This document shows, piece after piece, positions 1-5,775 of a stretch of 6,640 bases of DNA. Made by a program: the position numbers and the translations under genes. The notes under the pieces are model-generated. The model saw nothing but the letters and a program-made list of their open reading frames with translations. It had not been told where the DNA came from and did no database searches. Every line of letters starts with the position of its first letter. Position 1 is the stretch's first letter. The stretch spans positions 1 through 6,640 of the forward strand of contig NZCP01000023.1 in assembly GCA_002686465.1 (NCBI GenBank), in the 5' to 3' direction. Source of the DNA: Candidatus Woesebacteria bacterium. GTDB taxonomy: Bacteria; Patescibacteriota; Microgenomatia; UBA8517; UBA10165.

Positions 1-305
1 GATGGTCCCTAGTCTCTATTCCTATTAATCCACCTCCGGCTTATGATACTGCGGAAGAAGTCCTTCAAGCAGCCCAAATAGCAGGGATTGACCTCCAAAC
101 AATAGCAAGGTGGGATAGTCAAAAGTACGATTACCAAGTACACCCGTTAGGAGCACTAAGTGATAACTTTCAAATAAAGAAAGGTGAGGCTTACTGGATT
201 AGAAACAATGGACCGGCGCGACCATTAAATATCCCAGGGTTACCTTCTCCATCCCCAAACCCTTCACCATCCATCCCACCCCCGCCACCACCTCCCGGAA
301 ACTAA
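1..305 (+). CDS. 3' end of a surface-protein gene with a GW...YWI C-terminal module and Pro-rich tail (partial)
   Basis: The last 100 codons of a gene whose start lies outside the window; the frame is read from base 3 to TAA at 303-305. The visible protein opens with WSLVSIPI, has an ARWD motif near visible residue 35, NFQIKKGEAYWI near 55-66, and ends in a low-complexity Pro/Ser tail with a run of seven prolines. It aligns by eye with the final module of the 591-residue protein downstream (WSLISL, ARWN, NFEIVVGEGYWI), so the two genes are probably paralogs lying head to tail. Differences are the Pro-rich tail, absent in the neighbour, and a longer segment between the first strand and ARWD. 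Function unknown. By analogy with the neighbour it is likely extracytoplasmic, though no signal or anchor is visible here. The Pro tail could be a wall-spanning or flexible end, which is inference. The frame and homology are clear; the role is not. Confidence 0.8.
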   Translation, partial: WSLVSIPINPPPAYDTAEEVLQAAQIAGIDLQTIARWDSQKYDYQVHPLGALSDNFQIKKGEAYWIRNNGPARPLNIPGLPSPSPNPSPSIPPPPPPPGN

Positions 306-313
306 GCCTCAAG

Positions 314-325
314 AAATACGTATTT
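314..325. repeat. 12-bp perfect palindrome after the partial gene
   Basis: AAATACGTATTT reads identically on both strands and sits 8 bp after the stop codon of the upstream gene. It could be an operator-like dyad or a weak hairpin. It has no GC-rich stem and only a three-T end, so it is not a convincing intrinsic terminator. Confidence 0.4.
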
Positions 326-332
326 AATTCAG

Positions 333-383
333 GAATAAATTACGCAACTAACTCTAGAGTTAATTAATGAGTTTATTACGTAA
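333..383. repeat. 51-bp intergenic repeat, copy A
   Basis: This stretch matches 2316-2366 without gaps at 43 of 51 positions (38 of 45 over the core 339-383), in the same orientation. It is AT-rich with nested dyad symmetry. A perfect 14-bp palindrome, TAACTCTAGAGTTA, lies at 349-362. Outer arms 340-353 and 370-383 pair at 11 of 14 positions, and the right end is the palindrome TTACGTAA. It lies 27 bp after the stop of the upstream partial gene and about 60 bp before the next gene. It could be a mobile or dispersed element, a recombination site, or a shared regulatory or transcript-end structure. The sequence does not decide between these. Confidence 0.8.
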
Positions 384-415
384 ATCCAAAAGTTACCGTC
401 CACTTAGTCCAAGGC

Positions 416-444
416 TTGACACAGCAATTAGAGTGACGTACTGT
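416..444 (+). promoter_or_regulatory. Candidate sigma70-type promoter overlapping the gene start
   Basis: TTGACA at 416-421 is a perfect -35 consensus. After exactly 17 bp comes TACTGT at 439-444, a 4-of-6 match to the -10 consensus. The -10 box overlaps the GTG at 443. Transcription would then start near 451, immediately before the ATG at 452, which would give a leaderless mRNA beginning at codon 4 of the longest frame. The -35 is good and the -10 is weak, so this is a hypothesis. Confidence 0.35.
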
Positions 445-2218
445 GAAAAGGATGGGCCTTTCACACTTTTGGCAAAGATTGAGCTCTAGTCAAAAGGTTT
501 CTTTAGTATCACTCATTATTTTCCTCTTAGCCCTACCAGTAGGACTCTATCTCTCCCAAAGACCACAGATATTCAATCCCCGAGCTGCGACCCCAATCAC
601 ACCACCCGTGGCTACCTCAACTCCATCCCTAACTTCATTTCCAACTCCAACTCCAGCTCCAGCTCGTGGAACAACAAAAGTTAATGTACTAGTACTTAAA
701 TATTTCCCATTAGATAGCACAGGCACTAGGCTTGATAAAGATCTCACAGATAGCGATATGGGTCTAGAAGTTGTCCGCGCGAAAGTAAATAATATCACTC
801 AACAGGGACTAGAAAAACTTACCGATGCAACGAGATATCACGGATATAAAGATCCTGATGCGCAACCATACCTTGGGTATTCTATCCTGGAAGAACACGA
901 GTTTCTGAAACCAATTCCCGAATACCTACACAGCAATATTCCTGACTACAGGAAAATACTCACCACCGATGTAGACATTTGTGACTATGTTGATCAACAA
1001 GGAGTGAGACAGGTTTGGATGTGGGGATACCATACCGCAAGTGTGGAACCAAACGAATCAAATATGTCGATGGGAACAAAGTCGCGAGCCTTCTGGAATT
1101 ATCCCAATTACGGTGACGTGAGTAACACTAGCAAAATAGACGACATGCCGACCTGCCAAAACACTTACGTTTTATATAACTACAATTTCATAAGAGGACT
1201 TGGGGAATTGCTTGAAGACCACGGCCATCAAATCGAGTCACTTTTTAAGTATATTGATCTCGATATGTGGGAATACAAGTTTGTACAGCGTTATGGAGAA
1301 CCTTATCCGACCATTAATCGGTGTGGCTGGACACACTCTCCGCCAAATACAAAAGGTGGCTATGACTGGAGCAACGAAACCAACGCCTTGTCTGATTGTG
1401 AAGATTGGAAACCAAATGGTGGAGGAGAAATAAAAACGGTAAATTGTCACACATGGTATGGGTCTGATTGCAAAGACAACGGAGGTATAGAATTTAAGGT
1501 TTGGTGGATGCAAAATATACCAGGGATAAACAATGGATTGACCTGCGGAGATGGAACAATCTTACGAAATTGGTGGGAGTTTTACGGAGATCTGGATCAA
1601 GCTTTGCTGGGTGGAAAATCGCTTTCGACTGGAGCTTGCAATAACACCGTCGAGCAGAACATTTACCTTCGGTCTGGCTATAATATAGTGGGCCTTGCTA
1701 CACACAGAGGTGGTATTTATCAAGCAAGTGATTTCCTGAACGACCTTAACAGAGATCATCAAGTTGCAGAGAGCATCCATCGATACAGGCCAGACGACCG
1801 CGAGTGGGACACATACAGCATTGAGGGAGAAGACAACGTCGACTTCCCAATCGTATCAGGAAGAGCATATTTTGTCCGCGCCACTACAGCAGGACTAGTA
1901 ACCATACGAGCAGCACAACGTCTACTCTCCTACCACCAAATCACTGTAAAATCTGGATGGTCGCTCATCTCTCTGTATATAGACACTGGGAACTTACGAG
2001 CGAGAGAGCTACTTAAAATAGTAAACGACCAAGGGATTAATGCTCCATTTCTTGCCCGATGGAATGGTGAGAACTATGAAGCCAACGAGCGTTCAGCTAA
2101 AAATAACTTCGAAATTGTCGTAGGTGAAGGATATTGGATATACAACGACGGAGAAACAAAAAATTTTAATTTGGAGAATTTAGGAATTCCAATATATCGC
2201 GATCCCGGACCTTTCTAG
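443..2218 (+). CDS. Membrane-anchored extracytoplasmic protein of unknown function with two C-terminal GW...YWI modules
   Basis: 591 residues from GTG 443; an in-frame TGA at 434-436 excludes any earlier start. ATG 452 (Met4) is a plausible alternative, and neither start has a good Shine-Dalgarno site. Layout: basic N-terminus; one hydrophobic segment at about 19-38 followed by QRPQIFNPRAA (39-49), an anchor style I associate from memory with Microgenomates proteins; a Thr/Pro linker at about 50-76; a large domain at about 77-400; then two similar modules at about 406-488 and 499-577. The large domain has eight cysteines (180, 238, 294, 319, 335, 343, 368, 399), many tryptophans, and motifs VWMWGYH (191-197), NESNMSMG (204-211), NYNFIRG (246-252), HGHQIE (260-265), CGWTHSPPN (294-302) and WWM (354-356). 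H260, H262 and E265 could be ligand or catalytic residues, which is inference. It resembles, from memory only, a family of large secreted hypothetical proteins; no function is claimed. It is convergent with proS. Confidence 0.85.
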   Translation: MKRMGLSHFWQRLSSSQKVSLVSLIIFLLALPVGLYLSQRPQIFNPRAATPITPPVATSTPSLTSFPTPTPAPARGTTKVNVLVLKYFPLDSTGTRLDKDLTDSDMGLEVVRAKVNNITQQGLEKLTDATRYHGYKDPDAQPYLGYSILEEHEFLKPIPEYLHSNIPDYRKILTTDVDICDYVDQQGVRQVWMWGYHTASVEPNESNMSMGTKSRAFWNYPNYGDVSNTSKIDDMPTCQNTYVLYNYNFIRGLGELLEDHGHQIESLFKYIDLDMWEYKFVQRYGEPYPTINRCGWTHSPPNTKGGYDWSNETNALSDCEDWKPNGGGEIKTVNCHTWYGSDCKDNGGIEFKVWWMQNIPGINNGLTCGDGTILRNWWEFYGDLDQALLGGKSLSTGACNNTVEQNIYLRSGYNIVGLATHRGGIYQASDFLNDLNRDHQVAESIHRYRPDDREWDTYSIEGEDNVDFPIVSGRAYFVRATTAGLVTIRAAQRLLSYHQITVKSGWSLISLYIDTGNLRARELLKIVNDQGINAPFLARWNGENYEANERSAKNNFEIVVGEGYWIYNDGETKNFNLENLGIPIYRDPGPF

Positions 2219-2315
2219 ATTAACAGTCCAGTTCTCAATCCTTTCAAGCGCGAAATACCTTATAACCACTCCTTGAATTACTGAATTAATTCATGAGCAT
2301 AGCTCAACTTCGTTT
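2219..2315. other. Convergent intergenic gap with a small hairpin and a possible degenerate repeat fragment
   Basis: This gap lies between the stop of the plus-strand gene and copy B of the 51-bp repeat, with proS converging from the right. It holds no ORF. TGAGC-ATA-GCTCA at 2294-2306 is a 5-bp hairpin. TTGAATTACTGAATTAATTC at 2273-2292 resembles the left end of copy B if a 4-base gap is allowed, and may be a decayed third copy. No GC-rich stem followed by a T-run is visible for either gene, so how transcription ends here is unclear. Confidence 0.4.
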
Positions 2316-2366
2316 GAATATATTACGCGATTAACTTCACAGTTAATCAATGAGTTAATTACGTAA
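2316..2366. repeat. 51-bp intergenic repeat, copy B, overlapping the proS 3' end
   Basis: Second copy of the element at 333-383, same orientation, 43 of 51 identical. Arms TTACGCGATTAACT (2323-2336) and AGTTAATTACGTAA (2353-2366) pair at 12 of 14 positions plus one G-T. The alternative inner hairpin ATTAACT-TCAC-AGTTAAT (2330-2347) is perfect, so two mutually exclusive folds are possible because AGTTAAT is repeated. The right end contains the proS stop codon (2359-2361), Thr428 and part of Val427 on the minus strand. The two copies bracket the 591-codon gene. Confidence 0.8.
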
Positions 2367-3645
2367 CTCGTAGGTGAAGTTCTTTTAGACGCTTAACTAC
2401 CTCATCAACCGAAAGAAGCTCGGTTTTTTTCTTGTCCCGGTCTTTCCATTCAACTTTGTCACCAGCTTTTGCAGAAACCACTAAACGGACTGGGATACCA
2501 ACAAGATCGCTGTCGGCAAATTTTCGACCCGCGCTAACATCCTCTCTGTCATCCCATAACACATCAATCCCAGCTTTTGTTAATTTCTCATACGTTTGCT
2601 CTGCGTGAGATTCCGTTCCTGGATCCTCGACATGAACCAGATGAGCATCATATGGCGCAACCCCTTTCGGCCAAATAATTCCTTTATCGTCATTACTCGT
2701 CTCAACAATCGTCGCCATGAGCCTACCAATACCAATTCCGTAGCAGCCCATCTCTACTGGTTTTTTCTTGCCATCTTTGTCTGCAAAAGTCGCCCCCATT
2801 TTTTCAGAGTATTTTGTACCCAAAGCAAAAACATGTCCAACCTCAATCGTCTTTGCACGCTTCAGTTTTTCTCCACAGACAGGACATGCACCACCCTCCT
2901 TACTCTTTGCAATCTCTTTATTTTCAGCAAAGTGGCAGCCTGGCTTGCCCTCCGAAGCTTTAGCGAAGGAGGGGCAATAAATAATCTCATCCTCACCAAC
3001 ATCAGAGATTACTTGGAACTCATAGGTTTCAGTTCCGCCTATCGTCCCTCCGCTTGCCTGAGAAACAATAGCGTCAACTCCACATCTTGAGAAAATCTTT
3101 TTGTAGGCTCCTACTACTTTCTTAAAATACTGTTCAAGGTCTTTTTTGTCTTCGTGGAAGCTATAAAGATCCTTCATTACAAATTCTCGGACCCGAAGAA
3201 GTCCACCTGTTGCGCGCATCTCATTGCGAAACTTTACTTGAATCTGATAAAGGGAAAAAGGTAATTCTCTGTAGGAGCTGATTCTGTCACGGACAAGGTC
3301 TACGATAACTTCCTCATGGGTTGATCCCAAAGCCAGCTCTTTTCCATGCCTGTCCTCAAGGGTAAAAAGCGGTGGGTCTATCTTGTCCCAACGCCCGGTT
3401 TCTGCCCACAAGCTTTTAGGATGCAAAACAGGCATCCCAAGCTCTTGAGCACCGATGGCATCCAGCTCCTCCCGGATAATATTTTCTATCTTCTCGTGTA
3501 CTCTCCAACCAAGAGGCAAAAGAGTATAAATGCCAGCACCTAATTGGTCAACATATCCTGCCTGAACTAAAAACTTATGACTCGCGGTGTCTGCTTCCTT
3601 AGGAGCAATCTTTGTAGTCTTTCCGAAAAGTTGACTGTAGCGCAT
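2359..3645 (-). CDS. proS: Prolyl-tRNA synthetase, short form without the editing insertion
   Basis: Class II synthetase that charges tRNA-Pro with proline in the cytoplasm. At 428 residues it is far shorter than the roughly 570 of the E. coli type: the editing (INS) domain normally placed between motifs 2 and 3 is missing. Seen in order: motif 1 region at about 37-75 (GIYTLLPLGW...MPVLHP); motif 2 at about 137-160 (KFRNEMR, then RVREFVMKD); a cysteine cluster, C224 and C237, then C254-x2-C257, suggesting a zinc knuckle; VGHVFALGTKYSE at 269-281; motif 3 at about 299-311 (MGCYGIGIGRLMA); and the anticodon-binding domain at about 330-428 (DDREDVSAGRKFADSDLVGIP). Residues 226-236 (SFAKASEGKPG) look like an in-frame repeat insertion that splits the first cysteine pair. 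The ATG at 3645 lies 37 nt after rseP and has no clear ribosome-binding site. The last codons fall in the 51-bp repeat. Identity is secure. Confidence 0.96.
   Translation of the reverse strand: MRYSQLFGKTTKIAPKEADTASHKFLVQAGYVDQLGAGIYTLLPLGWRVHEKIENIIREELDAIGAQELGMPVLHPKSLWAETGRWDKIDPPLFTLEDRHGKELALGSTHEEVIVDLVRDRISSYRELPFSLYQIQVKFRNEMRATGGLLRVREFVMKDLYSFHEDKKDLEQYFKKVVGAYKKIFSRCGVDAIVSQASGGTIGGTETYEFQVISDVGEDEIIYCPSFAKASEGKPGCHFAENKEIAKSKEGGACPVCGEKLKRAKTIEVGHVFALGTKYSEKMGATFADKDGKKKPVEMGCYGIGIGRLMATIVETSNDDKGIIWPKGVAPYDAHLVHVEDPGTESHAEQTYEKLTKAGIDVLWDDREDVSAGRKFADSDLVGIPVRLVVSAKAGDKVEWKDRDKKKTELLSVDEVVKRLKELHLRVT
2947..2975. repeat. Short palindromic repeat inserted in frame in proS
   Basis: The stretch has interrupted dyad symmetry: GCCCTCC at the left end pairs with GGAGGGGC at the right end, allowing one bulged base, around a centre containing the direct repeat CGAAG-CTTTAG-CGAAG. 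On the proS strand it reads PSFAKASEG; in another frame it reads RSFSEGG. Both peptides are familiar to me from many unrelated CPR proteins, which suggests a dispersed repeat. That recollection has not been checked against a database. Confidence 0.6.
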
Positions 3646-3682
3646 CTTTTACAAGGTTACCAGGTTTGAAAAACAGAAGCAA

Positions 3683-4753
3683 TTACGGAATCGGCAAAAA
3701 TCCCCCAAGGAGACGACGGACATCCATCACAGTAACAGCCAAGATTAGAAATAGCAGGAGAACCATACCGCCCGCATGTGCATATCGCTCAACTGCCGGG
3801 ACTACACGCCTGCCAAAGATAGTCTCAACAATGATAAACAAAAGCCTACCGCCGTCGAGTGCCGGAATAGGAAGAATATTAAGAACAGCCAAGTTAATAG
3901 AAATAATACCTGCAAAGGAAATAAGGGCAAAAATCCCCTGCCTGGCAACAGCCCCTGTCATCTGGAAAATTCCAACAGGGCCTGTAACTTGTGGGGTCTC
4001 GCCGTGTATTAGCTGGGAAACAGAGGTAGCAACGGCAACAGCCACTGTTTTCACCCAAAAGATAGCTTCGCCCGCTCCGTACCAAACACTAACAAAAGGC
4101 CGCTGCCAAATCGGGGGTTGGATCATTTCCACACTCGAAATCACAACGCCAAGAGCACCTTCGCCCTCAGGCGGATCCGAGCGGGGCGTAACACCCAAGA
4201 TTACCTCTTGACCATCTCCGCGTTCTATAACTAAGCTTGTTTCCGCATCTCCACTCTGCCCGACCAACTCAACAAATACGTTCGTCTCGTAAACACTTTG
4301 GCCTTCAACTGATACAACAATATCGTCTTTCTGAATCCCAGCAATTGCGGCCGGTGATCCTTCGGCAACTTCCAATATCTGCACCTTCCCCGTTTCTTTT
4401 GGAATCCCGGTAACCCAAACAAGAATACTAAAGGCAGCAACCGCAAGTAGAATGTTCATCACAACACCTGCAATTACGATCGAAACACGAGCAAGCTTGC
4501 CCTTATGATAAAAGGCGCGTTCTTTATCCTTCACAACTGATTCGTCTTCTCCATAGAGGCGTACAAATCCGCCAATTGGGATCAGATTGATTGAAAATAG
4601 GGTTTCGCCGATCTTTTTACTCCAGACTCTTGGAGGAAACCCAAATCCAAATTCTTCAACTTTAATCCCGGCTCGGCGCGCAGCCAAATAATGCCCCAGC
4701 TCATGGACAAAAACCAGTATTGAAAGGAGAACTACAAAGATTAGTAAAGTCAT
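3683..4753 (-). CDS. rseP: RIP metalloprotease RseP (site-2 protease family)
   Basis: Membrane-embedded zinc protease that cleaves transmembrane segments, classically of anti-sigma factors or leftover signal peptides; the substrate here is unknown. 356 residues. Seen: first membrane helix at about 1-20 carrying the zinc motif HELGH (17-21, with H17, E18 and H21); IPIGGFVRLYGED (58-70), the family's conserved loop; a second helix at about 89-114; one PDZ domain at about 122-190 (GSPAAIAGIQKDDIVVSVEG); a third hydrophobic stretch at about 272-293 running into NILPIPALDGG (292-302), whose D300 is the third zinc ligand; and a final helix at about 329-345. A single PDZ domain, rather than the two of E. 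coli RseP, matches the many Gram-positive-type members. It starts 2 nt after the frr stop, so it is probably translationally coupled. No anti-sigma factor is visible nearby. Confidence 0.95.
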   Translation of the reverse strand: MTLLIFVVLLSILVFVHELGHYLAARRAGIKVEEFGFGFPPRVWSKKIGETLFSINLIPIGGFVRLYGEDESVVKDKERAFYHKGKLARVSIVIAGVVMNILLAVAAFSILVWVTGIPKETGKVQILEVAEGSPAAIAGIQKDDIVVSVEGQSVYETNVFVELVGQSGDAETSLVIERGDGQEVILGVTPRSDPPEGEGALGVVISSVEMIQPPIWQRPFVSVWYGAGEAIFWVKTVAVAVATSVSQLIHGETPQVTGPVGIFQMTGAVARQGIFALISFAGIISINLAVLNILPIPALDGGRLLFIIVETIFGRRVVPAVERYAHAGGMVLLLFLILAVTVMDVRRLLGGFLPIP

Positions 4754-4755
4754 TT

Positions 4756-5310
4756 TTATACTGTGCCTAACTCAGTTTCCTTACTCTTTCCTATTTCATC
4801 GATTTGTCCTATATGCTCGTCCGTTATTTCTTGAAGCTTCTTCTCTTTTAGAATCTTATTGTCCTCAGAAAGGCCTTCCTCTTCTACCTCTCTTTTTATC
4901 TTGTGCATTCCGTCTTGTCGAACTTGCCGTACAGAAATCCTGCCGTTTTCCAGCTTTTGGTGTAACATCTTTATGTAGTTGTCCCGATCCTCGGAAGTCA
5001 TTAGAGGAAGGTTCACACGAATCACCTCACCAGCAATTACTGGCGTTAGCCCGCTCTTTGCTTTTTCAATTCCCTGCTTTATCTCGCCGATAATGTTTTG
5101 ATCCCAAGGGGCAACGATAATTGTTCGGGGTTCGGGTGCACTAATTGTTGCCAACTCCACAACACGAAGCTGTTGCTGCCCTCCATAAGCATCTATTACT
5201 ACATCTTCAACTAAAGATGGTGTCGCACGGCCCGTGCGGATTGTACCAACGTCGCCCCGTACCATCTCAACGGCTTGCTGCATCCGCCTCCTAATATCTT
5301 GCTCGTCCAT
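4756..5310 (-). CDS. frr: Ribosome recycling factor
   Basis: Splits post-termination ribosomes together with EF-G in the cytoplasm. At 184 residues it has the family's usual length. Seen: N-terminal helix with VGTIRTGRATPSLVEDV (21-37), the hallmark segment of domain I; the small domain II at about 31-105 with YGGQQQLRVVELATISAPEPRTI and PWDQNII; NLPLMTSEDRDNYIKML at 100-116; and the returning long helices with GRISVRQVRQDG (123-134). The C-terminus is charged and helical, completing the three-helix bundle. The gene starts 9 nt after the tsf stop with no Shine-Dalgarno site at normal distance; the nearest GAGGT lies inside the end of tsf, about 13 nt upstream. Coupled translation from tsf is therefore likely. 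pyrH, which usually separates tsf and frr, is absent. Confidence 0.96.
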   Translation of the reverse strand: MDEQDIRRRMQQAVEMVRGDVGTIRTGRATPSLVEDVVIDAYGGQQQLRVVELATISAPEPRTIIVAPWDQNIIGEIKQGIEKAKSGLTPVIAGEVIRVNLPLMTSEDRDNYIKMLHQKLENGRISVRQVRQDGMHKIKREVEEEGLSEDNKILKEKKLQEITDEHIGQIDEIGKSKETELGTV

Positions 5311-5312
5311 AT

Positions 5313-5327
5313 AGGTAGATTATACCT
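5313..5327 (-). other. Small hairpin across the tsf stop, ahead of frr
   Basis: On the mRNA strand AGGTA-TAATC-TACCT forms a 5-bp stem spanning the tsf TAA stop. It would hide the only purine-rich stretch upstream of frr, so frr initiation may depend on ribosomes ending tsf and opening the stem. It is short and could be chance. Confidence 0.3.
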
Positions 5328-5775
5328 CAAAACGCTTGAAGTCTTTTATTTGGATATTTTCACCGGTCTTGGCAATAACCTCTTTGACCAAATCATTGAT
5401 TGTTTTTTTAGGGTCTCGGATATACTCCTGCTTAAGCAATACCTTTACATCTTTAGGACTCATAGAAGCAATCTGCATTGCGATCTCGCGCCCCAATTCT
5501 TGAAATTCATCGGTTCTGGCAACAAAGTCAGTTTCGCACAAAAGGGAAACTATAGAACCTACCGTGCTCGAATGGTGAACATAAGTTACAACACGCCCTG
5601 ACTTTGTTTCTCGCTCTGCTCTTTTGGAAGCTCTGGCAACCCCACTTTTTTTTAGGGCTTCTCTGGCTTTTTTTTCGTCTCCACCGGCTTTCTCCAAGGC
5701 GTCCTTAATCTCAGCAATTGGAGCTCCTGTTGCTTCTCTCAACTTTTTAATCTGGTCAATCGATACTTTACTCAT
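5320..5775 (-). CDS. tsf: Elongation factor Ts, compact form
   Basis: Guanine-nucleotide exchange factor for EF-Tu in the cytoplasm. Only 151 residues, against about 283 in E. coli and about 196 in Thermus. Seen: the N-terminal UBA-like helical domain at 1-50 (IKKLREATGAPIAEIKDALEKAGGD); the catalytic-core signature ETDFVARTDEF (81-91), whose TDFVA motif inserts into EF-Tu; IAMQIASMSP (98-107); and the canonical ending KTINDLVKEVIAKTGENIQIKDFKRFEV (124-151). What is lost is the helical stretch that in Thermus joins the IAM..(A/S)xxP strand to the QPFV-K strand: here about ten residues (MSPKDVKVLLKQEYIRDPKK) do that job. Both flanks are intact and in frame, so this is a genuine short protein rather than a frameshift. 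The ATG overlaps the rpsB 3' end by 8 nt. Confidence 0.95.
   Translation of the reverse strand: MSKVSIDQIKKLREATGAPIAEIKDALEKAGGDEKKAREALKKSGVARASKRAERETKSGRVVTYVHHSSTVGSIVSLLCETDFVARTDEFQELGREIAMQIASMSPKDVKVLLKQEYIRDPKKTINDLVKEVIAKTGENIQIKDFKRFEV

Noticed and set aside
547..798. 83-codon minus-strand frame rich in Gly and Val
   Set aside because: It is the complement of the Thr/Pro linker of the surface protein.
2219..2358. Intrinsic terminators for the two convergent genes
   Set aside because: No GC-rich stem followed by a T-run on either strand; only AT-rich dyads and a 5-bp hairpin.
333..2366. Integron attC sites
   Set aside because: The repeats follow genes and are imperfect palindromes, but RYYYAAC and GTTRRRY core boxes are not present in the right places (the nearest are GATTAAC and GTTAATC), and no integrase is visible.
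333..2366. CRISPR array
   Set aside because: Only two copies, nearly 2 kb apart, with a gene between them; no short regular spacers.
333..2366. Insertion sequence with terminal repeats
   Set aside because: The copies are direct, not inverted, and the gene between them has a membrane anchor and surface-protein features with no transposase motif.
2596..3090. 164-codon plus-strand frame
   Set aside because: Shadow antisense to proS; no recognisable protein features, and proS on the other strand is certain.
3666..4211. 181-codon plus-strand frame
   Set aside because: Antisense to rseP, low-complexity and basic; explained by codon bias of the real gene.
5320..5775. Frameshifted or truncated tsf pseudogene
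   Set aside because: Both conserved ends are in one frame, with an intact start, ribosome-binding site and canonical RFEV ending; it is a compact form.
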